From assembly GCA_003971905.1 (NCBI GenBank), contig RSEE01000023.1, forward strand, positions 186,001 to 250,000: 64,000 nt of DNA. The letters are read 5' to 3'. The stretch comes from Moniliella sp. 'wahieum' (Eukaryota > Basidiomycota > Moniliellomycetes > Moniliellales > Moniliellaceae). Under the pieces are notes generated by a model that was not told where the DNA came from, did no database searches, and saw only the letters and a list, made by a program, of their open reading frames with translations. Position numbers and translations under genes: made by a program. Of the stretch, positions 54,283 to 64,000 are shown piece after piece. Every line of letters begins with the position of its first letter. Within the stretch, counting starts at the first letter, position 1.

Positions 54283-57069
54283 ATGCTGGGCATTGCTCTC
54301 CGTGCTGCCCGAAGTCGGCGCCTCGCAGTGGCTCCTGCTGCAGTTCGCCCACAGGGAATTGCCGCGTTCCATGCTTCGGCTGCGCTGGCCGAGAAGGCCC
54401 GCCTCTCCCGCCGCGGCTTCACCATCCCGGCCGCAGCAGCAGCCTCAGCTCAGCCGCGCTAAAATCACACCCGATCTCAACCTGCGCGTCCCCCCGTCCA
54501 AGAGAGAGAAGCGCGAGCGTGCCAGTCTCTCGGCACTGCGCGAGCACTACTCAATCGGCCTCGGAAAGCTGTTGGCCCCCGTTCTCGACTCGACCACTAC
54601 GCAAGGCGAGCGGCAGCGGGCTATGTTCCACGCAGCTTCCTTTTTACCAACTCGACCCCTCGTGTGGTCAAATTGTCCGACCCTGCGCTGTGGAACCAGA
54701 TGCTTACTGCACTGGTGGCTGTCGGAGAGCGGCGGCACCCGATGAAACTCTTTGCCGTCATGAAGCGTAACGGCATCTACCCCGACATGGCCACCTTCAC
54801 TTCTGTTTTTCGGTCCATGCGCCAGGAACTGCTACGCATCCGGCGCGCCAGCGCTCCTAGCAACCCAGAAAATGAAGATAACCTTCCGGTTCCTTCCCAC
54901 TCTGCTCCCAACTGGGAAAAGACATTGGATCAGCGAGGCCCCGATGCCCAGCAGTGGATGCCTTCGTCAATGATCATCCAGCACCAGTACTTTGTCGCCG
55001 CCTTGGAAAAGTTTCGCATCGCTGTGCTGGATTTTTATCGCATGTCTCGCGGAGAGACAGTCGCCTCGACGGGACTACCCTCACCAGTGCATTATGTGAA
55101 CCAGCGTCGCAGTACCGGAAACACAATGCTATGTTCAATGCCCCTCGGTCTCAACTGCAATATACCTACACTGATGACCCTTCCGATGCAGCCTATGAGG
55201 CTGCGGCTTCCCGCGTCTCGCGTCAATCCCACGATCGCTCCCGTGCCATGGCAAGGAACAAGACGTCCTCCCTTGGCCGGAGAGAAGCCGAGGGGCCCAA
55301 CTTTCTTCCTGGCAGAGGTCAGGACCGTGCTCTCCCTCTCCCAAGAATGGTCATCTCGTTTCTGTGAACTCAGACGAGACCCCGGATGATACCGAGCTGG
55401 CGGCGATGGACCCGGAATTCGAGGAGTACTCGGAAGAAATGGCGGCGGCCCAGCGTAGGTTGAACCGCAAAAAGGACGATCCAAGCACGCTCCCTGCCAC
55501 ATCGGTTCAAGCCCTGGTTGAGCGGCACCACAGCGAGCTGGACGAGGAGAGCCGTGGACATTTGACGCCATGGCAACGCATGTACTTGACCAAACGAAAA
55601 GCCTTGCTCCGCGCTGCGCACAATGGGACGAGTTGGCGACCTTACGCTTGGCCATCGGACTGGGATCGATGCTCGGGCGACCCAATCAAGCCTGGGCAAT
55701 GTACAGCAACATTTCCCTTCCCGGTGCTCGACGCGGACTTCCATGGCCTAGTGGTCTCATCTTTTACACTGTCCTGCGTCACTTGACTCCTGCCCCAAAC
55801 GAGGCGCGTGACCTTGCTCGAGCTGAACGCGCGGATCTTGCCGCCAAAGAGAAGAACCAAGGTCTGCGTCCGGACGAAATCATCTCCAACTTTGATCCCT
55901 ACGCTGCCCTGGGGCCCAATGCGCTGGACAAGAGCTTGACGGCCCACGATGCGGCGAGGGTCACTCTCGAAATGTGACGGGGGGATCGGGAGCCGGGCTA
56001 ACGCCTACGGGCCGACCGTTTGAGGCCGACTCGAGCGATGGGAAAGATGCTGCTGCAGTGGCGGCCAAAGCTTCGCGCTGTGGTGGAGGACTGGCTGACC
56101 GTCCTTTACAAAACGGCTCGCACGGTGGATCCACCCGAAAGTTCTCAATCAGTTTGGATGGACGCCCATGCTTTGAACCAAGTGGTGCATACTTTGACTC
56201 TGGTACGTTTCCCCTCCTCCTTTCTGATCCATCACGAGCTAACCTATTCTACATGCAGATGAATGACGAAAAGTCGGCCACTCTCGCGCTGCGCTTAGTG
56301 GCGGGCATGTTCAAGGTGTACGGCAACCTTCCTGTGCCTGTAAAGAAGAACCACAGCCAGCCACCAAGCCAGACCCAGTCTCTGTTTCAGAGCCCCCCTG
56401 TTCGAGAGGGGACCTGGGATGCGCTCGCGGCAGCCGGTTTGGTCGAGCCCCCTCGTTTGAGATGGATCAAGAGGAGCGTCTTTCCCCGCGCAGCAGTCAG
56501 GAAGAAAAAGCGGACAACCCTTGGCTCACACCAACGGATATGGCGAACAACGCAAGGCGGACCTGATGACCGAGGAGAGTGACTTCCCTGATGAGGTGGT
56601 GCGGGACCAAGACGCCAAGAAGTCGATCTTTGCCATGACAAGTGGCATGGAGCAACCGCCTTCACCGGCACAGAAGAGTCGTCACTTCCATATGATATGC
56701 CCGACCCAGATGAGGATAAGCCGTGGAAAAAGGGGCCGCGAAGGTACCAAAAGGGGTTCAAGAAGGGTGGGAAGCCCCGCTCTTTGGACCCATTGAAGCG
56801 GCGCGGCTACGTGCCCGAGGGCCAGGAGCTTGATCGCTTCCTTACGGGACCTCTCTTTGCTGAAAAGGGGGATACGTTACCTGTGTACACGCGGCGGAGT
56901 GAGTTACGGAGGAGCTGCGGAAACCCCAAACAAAGCTATGCTTCACCAGTTGCACACCAACATTATGGTCTGCAGCCACATTGTGGGTCGACCGGAGTTG
57001 TACTCCTGGTTGGCTGAACACATGGGTGCCGCCGCTCCCAAGACACCGGAAGTGGATCTGCATCGATGA
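54283..57069 (+). CDS. mitochondrial PPR-like protein
   Basis: Likely RNA-binding protein of mitochondria. Seen: an N-terminal presequence rich in Arg, Ala and Ser from ATG 54283 (LGIALRAARSRRLAVAPAAV, later RPQGIAAFHASAALAEKARL); a helical region; PALWNQMLTALVAVGERRHP followed by MKLFAVMKRNGIYPDMATFT (about 54680-54800), a clear pentatricopeptide-type hairpin; a linker; MEEYSEEMAAAQRRL-type helices; DELATLRLAIGLGSMLGRPN followed by QAWAMYSNISL (about 55630-55715), a second PPR-like pair; MDAHALNQVVHTLTLV; DEKSATLALRLVAGMFKVYG (about 56265-56325); a basic stretch; LDPLKRRGYVPEGQELDRFL; and TNIMVCSHIVGRPELYSWLA near the end (57069). There are several frame slips and probably introns. The C-terminal limit is uncertain; basic sequence continues to about 57535 in other frames. 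Confidence 0.6.
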
Positions 57070-57862
57070 CGCGCGGTATGTCGTCGGCACGGAGAAGGAA
57101 GGTGGCGGCGAAGCTGCACAAATCCCCTTCGGTCGGCCGCCTACAATTCTGCCGTTCGACATGCGCCATCACCCTTTGGACGGACACGGCATCTGCGCAC
57201 CCCTCCTGCTCGCGATGGTCAATTGGTTGCCCCGGCTGGAACGAGTCGGGCGGGGAAAAGTCTCGGAACCGGCACAGGACCTTGGCCAGGCCCAGAGGGG
57301 TAAACTCCAGGGACGCCCTCTCGGCAAAGGCAGGCTGGGTCACACAAGTGGGGAGGACGAGCTCAAGTCGGAATTTGCTCGGTTCAGTCAAACCCAGGAG
57401 GGAGAACCAGAGGTATCGCCCGAGGACACGGCCTGGTCGACGCAACGCACCTGGGGTGTTGACTCTTCTTCGCAGTCTTCGCGAAACTCGTTCCCTGGCC
57501 CAGCCAAGTTTGCCCCGTCCAGGCGTCGTTCTTGATCTGGACTGGAGTACCTGCCTGCCACCACTCGTGTGTCTTCTCATGTACGCCACTCATTGCACTT
57601 TTGGCATCCCAAAGACGATGGTCTCTTCACTATTCATCTGCACCCACTACGGTTTAGTTTTAAATGGTGGCGGAGAGGACGATGCAGCCAGTTAACAAAT
57701 GAAGCAAGACAGTAGAAGGTAGAGGGCCAAGGTAGATGACATGGGGGCTGCACTTCATCAGGAACGATGGGCTAGGCGCCGAGAAAGCGACAATAAGATG
57801 CGCCCATCAAGTGTCATTCGACAAGGACGAGGGGGGCATGGAAGGTGACAGATCTTGACCTT
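57070..57862. other. region after the PPR-like gene
   Basis: Open frames run through 57070-57535 on both strands. The plus-strand reading may be a frame-shifted continuation of the PPR-like protein (basic, then Ser/Glu-rich). The last 300 bases hold nothing recognisable. Confidence 0.3.
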
Positions 57863-58342
57863 TTAGTTGGAGCAGTCGCATCCCTGGCCCGTGGGGCAGT
57901 CACCAGGGATGGTCGCCATGGCCGAGTTCGTAGTGCAATCGCAGCCCTGGCCGGTAGGGCAGTCACCAGGTACGAAGGAAGGCCGAGAGAAGGAGGCAAT
58001 GCCACGCGCATACAGCGCCGACGAAACAGGGGCCTTGACACTGGGACGAGAGGCAAACAGCCCCGTCTGGCGACCAAAGGAAAGACCGACCGTTGGAGCA
58101 GCCGCAGCCCGAACCCGTGGGGCAGTCGCCCGGCACGGTCGACGGCCGTGCCGAGTTGCTCGAAGAGCAATCACAGCCCTGGCCCGTGGGGCAGTCGCCC
58201 GCCTTGGCGAAAGCGCGTGCAGAGGCACTAAAGGTGCGCACCGTGGTCATTGCCATGGTACGGGATGTGCAGGAGCAGCCGCTGCCAGTGGGGCACTCGG
58301 TGAGGCAGTGCGGAGCGCAGGTCGGAGCGTGGCAAGCATCAT
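57863..58342 (-). CDS. modular Cys-rich protein with five CPTGxGCxC repeats
   Basis: Not recognised as a known family. Minus-strand frames carry five copies of the 10-residue module [DE]CPTG[QS]GC[DSG]C, i.e. C-x5-C-x-C: ECPTGSGCSC (about 58270-58300), DCPTGQGCDC (58168-58197), DCPTGSGCGC (58099-58128), DCPTGQGCDC (57935-57964), DCPTGQGCDC (57872-57901), ending SN and stop 57863-57865. Modules 2-3 are 69 nt apart and modules 4-5 are 63 nt apart. Just before module 2 is MTTVRTFSASARAFAKAG and before module 4 ALYARGIASFSRPSFVPG, both Arg/Ser/aromatic and negative-charge-free like mitochondrial presequences. The sequence before module 1 adds CHAPTCAPHC. C-x-C spacing suggests thiol metal binding as in metallothioneins; that is inference. 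ATG 58342 needs one frame change to reach module 1, and another lies between modules 3 and 4. Confidence 0.6.
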
Positions 58343-59237
58343 GATGTTGGCGTGGGTGAAGCAGGAAAGTAGCGGAGTGGTGGGTTGGGGTTGTAGTGTG
58401 GTGGGAGAAAGCGAGACTTGGGAGGCGAAGCGCAGAAAAGGGGAGAAATACGGGTGGCGACACTTGGTGGCCCGCCGGGGTCCAAGATCCAATCGATGGT
58501 GTGCCGCTGATATCAGATGTCGATGTCAGCGATGCTGAAGATACGATCACACTGCCCCCGTGCCAGCGTAAAATGAAATTGCATGGGACAAGCAATAGTT
58601 GCCGATGGTGTGATGCCGACTTGGTTTTTTTCCAGGTGCCGGCCCAGCCACCCCGCCAACCAAAATCCTACGGTCCAGGCCCTGCGGCCGCGAGCGCGAA
58701 CGCTAACGTGTGAACGCCGGGAGCAAAGAGCCGGCTGACAATAGAAGCCCGTTGGCCACCGCAACCCAATCACCGGCCGACGGTCTTACTCTGAACAAGG
58801 AGGGAAGCGGGGGAGTATGCAGCTAGTTCGCCACGCCGGGCCCAGGTCACACAGATTTGTGACTCTTTTATGTCGAAAAAAGCTGTAAAACGATATGCCT
58901 CGATGGATTGTGTGTGTTTGTGATTGTCACCCACCATATCAGGGGAAAGAAGAACACAGTCGTCGGGATGGGACAAATAGAGTCAAAAGTGAATGCAGCT
59001 GAAGAAGAGATCTTGTGTCCATCTCAAGGGGAAAAGTATACAACAGGAATAAAAAAGGAACGACAAGGCGGGAAAGATATCAAGCTCACCAAACCTTGAT
59101 ATGACGGCATGGCGCCTACCTCCACGCGAAAGGCGGTGTGCGCGCGGTACGAATGATAGTGGAAAAATGCAGCGCGAGACCAGGTAATACCAGCAGCGAA
59201 GAGACTCTTGACAGAGAGACCTCTAGCCCCCCCCCGC
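58343..59237. other. intergenic region upstream of the Cys-rich gene
   Basis: Promoter side of the Cys-rich gene (minus strand) and 3' side of the next minus-strand gene. No protein-like frame. The end (58850-59240) is AT-richer. Confidence 0.4.
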
Positions 59238-60420
59238 TTATTGTCGAAAGACATGTATGACACCGTTAAGCCAAGGCTTAGCTTGGGGACTCAATGTGGG
59301 ACTGAGGGCAAACCAATCGCTCTCTGAAGAGAGAGCGCCTGAACGCGGAGTGGACCGGCCCGAAACAAGTTCAGCCTCATCCGCAGACTGTAGGGCCTCT
59401 GATGCGGGCAAGTTCAATGCTGTGGGGGACTGGGTGGGGTCATGTCGCTCCATGCAACCGAATCCGCCATGCCGACGGAGGGGGACACATTTTGGGAAGG
59501 AGTACTCAAATGGCGGGATGCATGATCATACCCGTCATCCGAGGAGTTCACCGTCGCTTCGCTGCGGCTTTGAGTCAGGATTGGGTGCTGAGCACCAGCT
59601 CCCTCCAAGGGTGCAGCAGACACCAAGCTGGCGTCTGAGATAACCGATTCGGAGCCCAGAAAGGTTACCGCGTTGTCCGACGGAGACAGGATCGGATCCG
59701 TCAATGAGTGGCGAGGGGACGAACCCGACTCCGCAGCAGCCACAATGGGCTCCTCCGCCCCGGCACTGGCCGAAAATTCTTGATCAACAGCATCTAGTTC
59801 CGCATGCATAGCAGACGTCCAAGCGTCAGCGCCATTGCCATCGCCTGTACCGTTCCCATGGCGGCGACTTGGTGCAGTTCCCTGAAGCAAATTGACGCCC
59901 GAAGCATGAGCAGTCGTGCGCGAGGCCATAATAGTTGTGGCTCCTTCAGCCGGGGACAGGTCGGACGCAGGAATGATAAACGGATTGCGGGGAAGAGGCG
60001 GGGGTGGAGGTCCGCGAACATGAGGTGGGAGAGGAGGAGGGGAGGACCACGATCCCACAAAGCATTCGGAGAAGAGGGCAAGGGAGGCGACCCGTGAGGT
60101 TTCATTGGCAGCGGTGGGGGAGCAGGTTCGTCCTTGTCATGTTCCGAGTCTGTGTCGTCGGCGTCAAATAGGGTGCGTCCAGCGTCCCCATAGACGTCCG
60201 TGGGGACATCCCATGGCTGGGGATGGGGTGGAGGAGGGGGCCGGCGCTGGCGCATTTCGTATCCCGCGGAAACACCAGATTCGTAGGCCATCTGCAGCGC
60301 TCGTTCGCGGGCGCGGCGTTCGCGCTCAGGGCGAAGGATAAAGATGTCCACGGCGATCGCAGCTGCTGCGCCACCGGCCACACCAGCGAGGATGGCGAGG
60401 GAGATGGGGACAGGAAGCAT
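59238..60420 (-). CDS. single-pass membrane protein, unknown function
   Basis: Not recognised. On the minus strand ATG 60420 opens with LPVPISLAILAGVAGGAAAA IAVDIFI, one membrane helix at the very N-terminus, followed by a basic stop-transfer RPERERRARERALQMAYESG and the helix AYESGVSAGYEMRQRR. The rest is Pro/Ser/Asp-rich and probably disordered: PPPPPHPQPWDVPTDVYGDA, DADDTDSEHDKDEPAPPPLP, and after frame changes NPFIIPASDLSPAEGATTIM, DAWTSAMHAELDAVDQEFSA, HSLTDPILSPSDNAVTFLGS, ending LVSGRSTPRSGALSSESDWF and VIHVFRQ at 59238. The layout (N-terminal anchor plus a long disordered cytosolic or lumenal tail) does not point to a family. A GTG-started extension to 60525 is open but has no ATG. 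It is divergent from CENP-K over 483 bp. Confidence 0.6.
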
Positions 60421-60903
60421 CCGGTTGAAAGGAGCGGGAGGAGGGCCGGGGAGGTGGGGGGGAGATGAAGGGGCTGTGAAGAGGCGGGCTGAGTGGACAG
60501 TGGCAAATGGGGGTGGCTGGGCCACCGAGTTATTACCACTTTTTACGCTGCTGCGGAGCCTGAGCGCACAGCCGGAGTCCGCAGAGGCTGAGTACTTGCG
60601 TCGCCAATCGATAACTGATCATCGATCATGGATCTCGATAACAAGCTCTTTCAACTTTCAAGCCGCAAGCCAGAGCAGCCAGGAGGCTCCCCGGCATCGC
60701 AGCACTGTACCGCATGCACTTTGCCCCCTGCATCCGCGCCTCCCAGCAGCGCATGGTACTCGACGTGACTAGCGCTGAGGTAAGCGGGCGGTCACATGAT
60801 GTGATGCATGCGCCCCCCGTCCCGACCCCCCCAGCGGCACGCGTCGTGTCCACGCCAAGCATCCCCAGCGCGTCGGCACAGACCCACGCCTCCCCCCCCG
60901 CCG
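60421..60903. promoter_or_regulatory. divergent promoter region
   Basis: Lies between the single-pass protein (-) and CENP-K (+). Contains AATCGATAACTGATCATCGA followed by TCATGGATC (about 60606-60635) and TCACATGATGTGATGCATG (about 60790-60808). Confidence 0.45.
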
Positions 60904-62177
60904 ATGGACGTGCCGCTACATCTCGCGCCCGGCGTGGCTGCACGCGTACGCGCTGCCGCCGAGAAGCAGGCCGCCACCCGCTTTGCCCGTGCCTCTGCCG
61001 CCGCCACACCCCCAGCCGCCACGGTGGTCAAAGACGAGCCTGCCTCGCCCCCCGCCTCGGCCCCCGCCGACACGACAGCCGCCGCCGATGCCACCGCGAA
61101 CATCCTTGCCCGCGAGGCAGCCAGGCCTGAGCGACCATCTGATCTGGACGACCAATCCCTCGTCTGTCTCCCGCGCGAGGTGCGAGAACTAAATGACCTG
61201 GAAGAGGCTCAGGTGACAAGGTGCGTACCGTGTCCCGTCCGCCTTGGCTCTTACTTTTCTCTTGCTGTCTCCCTTATACTCACCCGCTCTGTGTCGGGCA
61301 GGACTATGCCCAAATTCAATCCGAAATCCAAGCCGCCACCTCCTGGCTCCCGGCCTCCGGGCCAGAACGCGACCTAGTCCTGGCCTTGCTCGAGGCGGCC
61401 GAGGCGGAAGCGACGGTGGAGCAGCTGAACCAACGCGCTACCCAAGCCGGTGATCCTGAACCAACCTCTACCAAGGACGACCTGAAAGGAACGGCGATTG
61501 GAGGTGGTTGGGGCACGGCAGGTGCGCGCCATGTTCTGGCCCTGGACAGGCTGGGCAACGTGGTGCAGTCCTTGCGCGATGCGTCGGCAGAGCTAACGCA
61601 GCAAGTCAAGGTCGCTGAGCAACGCTTGAGTCGCGCCCAAGAACTGCATGTTGGACTAACCCAAGTAGCTGAAGGGCTGCAACAACGGCAGACTTTCTTG
61701 GCCCGCAAGCAAGCTCCACCTCTGGACGCTAAAGCGCAACGAGCGTATGTATCAAATTCCCACTACTACTTTTCTTCCTTGGGGGACCATGGCTGACTCG
61801 GTTTTCCCTCTGCACAGGAGGCTCAAGAAACTCATTGCGTCCGCCGAGGAGGAGAATGGAATGTTGGTTCAAGGCGTGATGACGGTGACCAAGGTCATGT
61901 TTGCTAAAAATGAAGCACGTTTACGGGTACAACTGCAAACGTTGCTGGAGGTACGTCGGGTCTGTGGATTTACGTCTGGGGTTAGTGTACTGACACCTAG
62001 CTAGTTCCTGATGAACTTGGCTTTTGAGCGTCCCACCGATCCTTACCTCACAGTGGGAGGGACTCGACAAGTCGAAGAGCATTTCCCCAAACCCTTAGTT
62101 CTTTCTTGCTCCGCGCCGGCATCGCTGTCCCTCATCCTCGCGATGCGCGTCGCATTCGTCTTGCTAGATTTGTCTAG
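60904..62177 (+). CDS. CENP-K / Sim4-like inner kinetochore protein
   Basis: Coiled-coil subunit of the CCAN (CENP-H/I/K group) at the inner kinetochore. Seen: Ala/Pro-rich N-terminus from ATG 60904; LPREVRELNDLEEAQ; intron 61213-61301 joining to DYAQIQSEIQAATSWLPASG; long coiled coil (about 61360-61740: LVLALLEAAEAEATVEQLNQ, LTQQVKVAEQRLSRAQELHV); intron 61745-61817 joining QRA to RLKKLIASAEEENGML; intron 61951-62004 joining LLE to FLMNLAFERPTDPYLTV; and, in the shifted frame at about 62100-62177, LLRAGIAVPHPRDARRIRLA, followed by RFV and stop 62175-62177. The FL..L......DPYL.V ... LLRAGIA..HP.D..RIRL signature is that of CENP-K/Sim4. One frame slip near 62065 precedes it. Confidence 0.68.
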
Positions 62178-62313
62178 TTTCATTCAGATACTAATCGATC
62201 GTATTGGAATCTGAGCCGGCTGGGCTAGACAAGGAGGGGGCGGCAGTGCCCTGGAATGTGAAGCAGAAAGATATGCATAGTGGGCAAGTTCATCTCAAGC
62301 CCATGGGCTGGGC

Positions 62314-64000
62314 TCATCCGGTGGCCACACTTGATGGTATCGGTGCAGGCACAGTCGGGGTAGGTTGCGTAGGTTGCTCATCGATTGGGGCATCTAGATC
62401 AACCAATGAGGCATCGCCAGCAATGCCAGTCCCTGATCTGGGGATCGAACGTGTCGGAACCGAAGAAGGGGCGGTTGCCGCCTCGGTTGCGGAGGCCGTC
62501 TGTTCAGCTTGCTTTGGGGCGCTGCTCTGCCTCGTCCGCCACCTTGGTTGCGGCTGCAGCAAACTCTTCTTTTTGAGCCTCTTGCTCGGCTGTGATTTCG
62601 GCCGAGCCATAGCGCGAACTAAGAGGCACAGAGGGAACCACATTCTGCTTGAGTCCCAAGGCCGCTGGGGGCTAAATCCAGTGTTGGGACGCGATGGAGA
62701 AGCGGTCGCCATAGGGCGAGGCGGTGTGGCGGTGGACGTAGGATGCCGTAGCAGAAGGTCGAGCGGACGCTGTTGGCGTGGGATGGGCCCTGGGGCTTGG
62801 GTGGGACGAGGAGGGGCGGCAGTGGCGGTTTGGGATTGGTCGTGGTGCCTCAGATCAGCGGCAAAGGCTGCCGAAACAGTGCGGGCCACATCGGCCCCAA
62901 AGCATAGTACCCATCATTCTCTCCGGGCGAAAACATACCCCTGTGCGCCGAAATCTCGTCTGTCGCGCGGGTCGTGACAGCCGGACAAAGGCATGATCCA
63001 GCGTGGTGTTGGCGGGCGGGAGAATGACAAACGTGCGTGACTCTTGGTCTTGGGACGAAGACGTAGGGGGGATCAGGGTATACCAGCAGCGGAAAAACAC
63101 ATTGTGGGTGCGTACCAGGCGTTCAGTTGCCTCATTCGCTCGGCATGCCCCGCAGAATCCCACAATGTTCCTACAAATGCCATGTGCTCCGCCACCCAGG
63201 TATAGCTCTCCTCCAACGTCTGGGGTCGCGCACTCCAAGCGCCAGCGGCCAAGCCAAACCCGGCAACCGCCACCGCCGCTGCACCAGCTGCAGCCCACAA
63301 ATAGCCTCCTCCGGTGGAGGGAGAAGCTACTCCACGAGAACTGCTAGAGCTTCCCCAACCAAACGCATCCCCAATGGCGGAGCTGACATCCCGTGCCGTT
63401 GACACATACTGGTTGGCTGTGTTGAAGGTGGAACCGATTGCGTTGCGAAAGACGTGTGGGTGAACGCCAAAATAAGGGGTATCAAACGCAAGTACTGCAA
63501 GGACACGGGGCCAAAGGTCGGGTAGAGAGTGGGTAGGAAGAGCGGATGCAGCAGCATCTTCGAGCAGCATACGAGCAGCATCCGTGATCACCAATCCGCC
63601 CATGGAGTGGCCGCAGAGGATGATGCGCACCGAGCCTTTTCCGCCTCCCCCGGGATGGGACTCGCGCCGGAGAACCAAGCGAGTCAGCCATTCGGAAAAC
63701 GCCTGCACCGCATCCGCCAGCTGTCCTCTGGTGTCGTACGTGGGGTAGACGACACTCTCAACACGGGACAGGTGGGGATAGGTAGCCCGGAGAACAGACT
63801 CGATCCGTGTAGGGAAGGGCCCAAAGGTACGCTCCGCACTGCCGCGAAACCCATGAACAAAGACAATCAGAAGTTCGACCTTGTTTCCAGATTGCTTCAC
63901 CCCTTCACCTCCTGCAGCGGCAGCGGCAGAGGCTGCTTGTGCTGCTTCGGGAGCGGCAAAGTCAAACTTCTCTTGCGCGTCTTCAAATTCAACGTCACTG
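62314..64000 (-). CDS. alpha/beta hydrolase (lipase-like, DUF676-type), 5' end cut by window
   Basis: Serine hydrolase, probably acting on lipids; the substrate is unknown. The gene runs on the minus strand and its start lies beyond 64000: the frame is open to the edge with acidic sequence (DVEFEDAQEKFDFAAPEAAQ). Seen: KVELLIVFVHGFRGSAERTF (about 63820-63880), whose HGFRGS forms the oxyanion loop; VYPTYDTRG; RIILCGHSMGGLVITDAARM (about 63570-63630) with the nucleophile Ser in GHSMGG; VLAVLAFDTPYFGVHP (about 63457-63504), the typical FDTPY(F/L)G block; a Gly/Ser linker and AAAGAAAVAVAGFGLAAGAW, a hydrophobic stretch that may be a membrane helix; then, after frame changes, HNVFFRCWYTLIP, SRTFVILPPANTTLDHAFVP, ISAHRGMFSPGENDGYYALG (about 62895-62960) with HRGMF..GENDGYY probably carrying the catalytic His; and a Pro/Thr/Lys-rich tail to 62314. 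Confidence 0.82.

Noticed and set aside
56963-57589. 208-codon minus-strand frame overlapping the end of the PPR-like gene
   Set aside because: It overlaps conserved-looking PPR-side sequence on the plus strand and shows no domain of its own.
1-64000. tRNA, rRNA, CRISPR arrays and virus-like elements
   Set aside because: No cloverleaf with A and B boxes, no rRNA core, no spaced identical repeats and no viral or retroelement protein motif was noticed when reading both strands; short tRNAs could still be missed without a covariance search.

Overview
This window is nuclear DNA of a fungus, most likely a basidiomycete. The genes are compact and GC-rich. Introns are short (52-89 nt where both splice sites could be placed) with GT..AG ends. 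Fungal markers are ROT1, the CHO2-type phosphatidylethanolamine methyltransferase, COX23, a Bud14/Tea4-type SH3 protein, and a secreted 'macrofage activating glycoprotein'-like protein of the kind I know from basidiomycetes. The species cannot be named from the sequence alone.

Layout, left to right: MPDU1 (+), kinesin-6 (+), an SLC35/triose-phosphate-translocator-like carrier (+), a Ser-rich single-pass membrane protein (-), a coiled-coil protein (-), PIG-S (-), PGAP1 (+), VMA22/CCDC115 (+), an unrecognised multi-pass protein (-), ROT1 (-), a PEX11-like protein (+), an SH3+RA polarity protein (-), a bacterial-type mannose-1-phosphate guanylyltransferase (+), a mitochondrial nucleoside diphosphate kinase (+), the secreted glycoprotein (-), CHO2 (-), a 4.3-kb gene-poor stretch, an aminodeoxychorismate-lyase-like enzyme (+), seipin (-), COX23 (-), a mitochondrial PPR-like protein (+), a modular Cys-rich protein (-), a single-pass membrane protein (-), CENP-K/Sim4 (+), and an alpha/beta hydrolase (-) cut by the right edge.

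Many of the genes serve the ER, glycosylation, GPI anchors or lipids. MPDU1 (use of Dol-P-Man), PIG-S (GPI transamidase), PGAP1 (GPI inositol deacylase), ROT1 (ER chaperone for glycan and cell-wall enzymes) and the GDP-mannose-type pyrophosphorylase all bear on mannose and GPI chemistry. CHO2, seipin and the PEX11-like protein act in phospholipid, lipid-droplet and peroxisome biology. PIG-S and PGAP1 are divergent and share one 475-bp promoter.

Two points colour every gene model. First, nearly all conserved genes switch reading frame by one base at places that do not look like introns, so the sequence probably carries many small indel errors; coordinates are gene spans, not error-free CDSs. 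Second, the intergenic DNA is full of short dispersed motifs: GAAGCTT/TTGAAGC runs, GTGACTAGTGACT runs, TTGAACGTTCAA-type palindromes and CACGTG/ACGCGT boxes. I saw no rRNA, tRNA, CRISPR array, transposase, reverse transcriptase or virus-like element.
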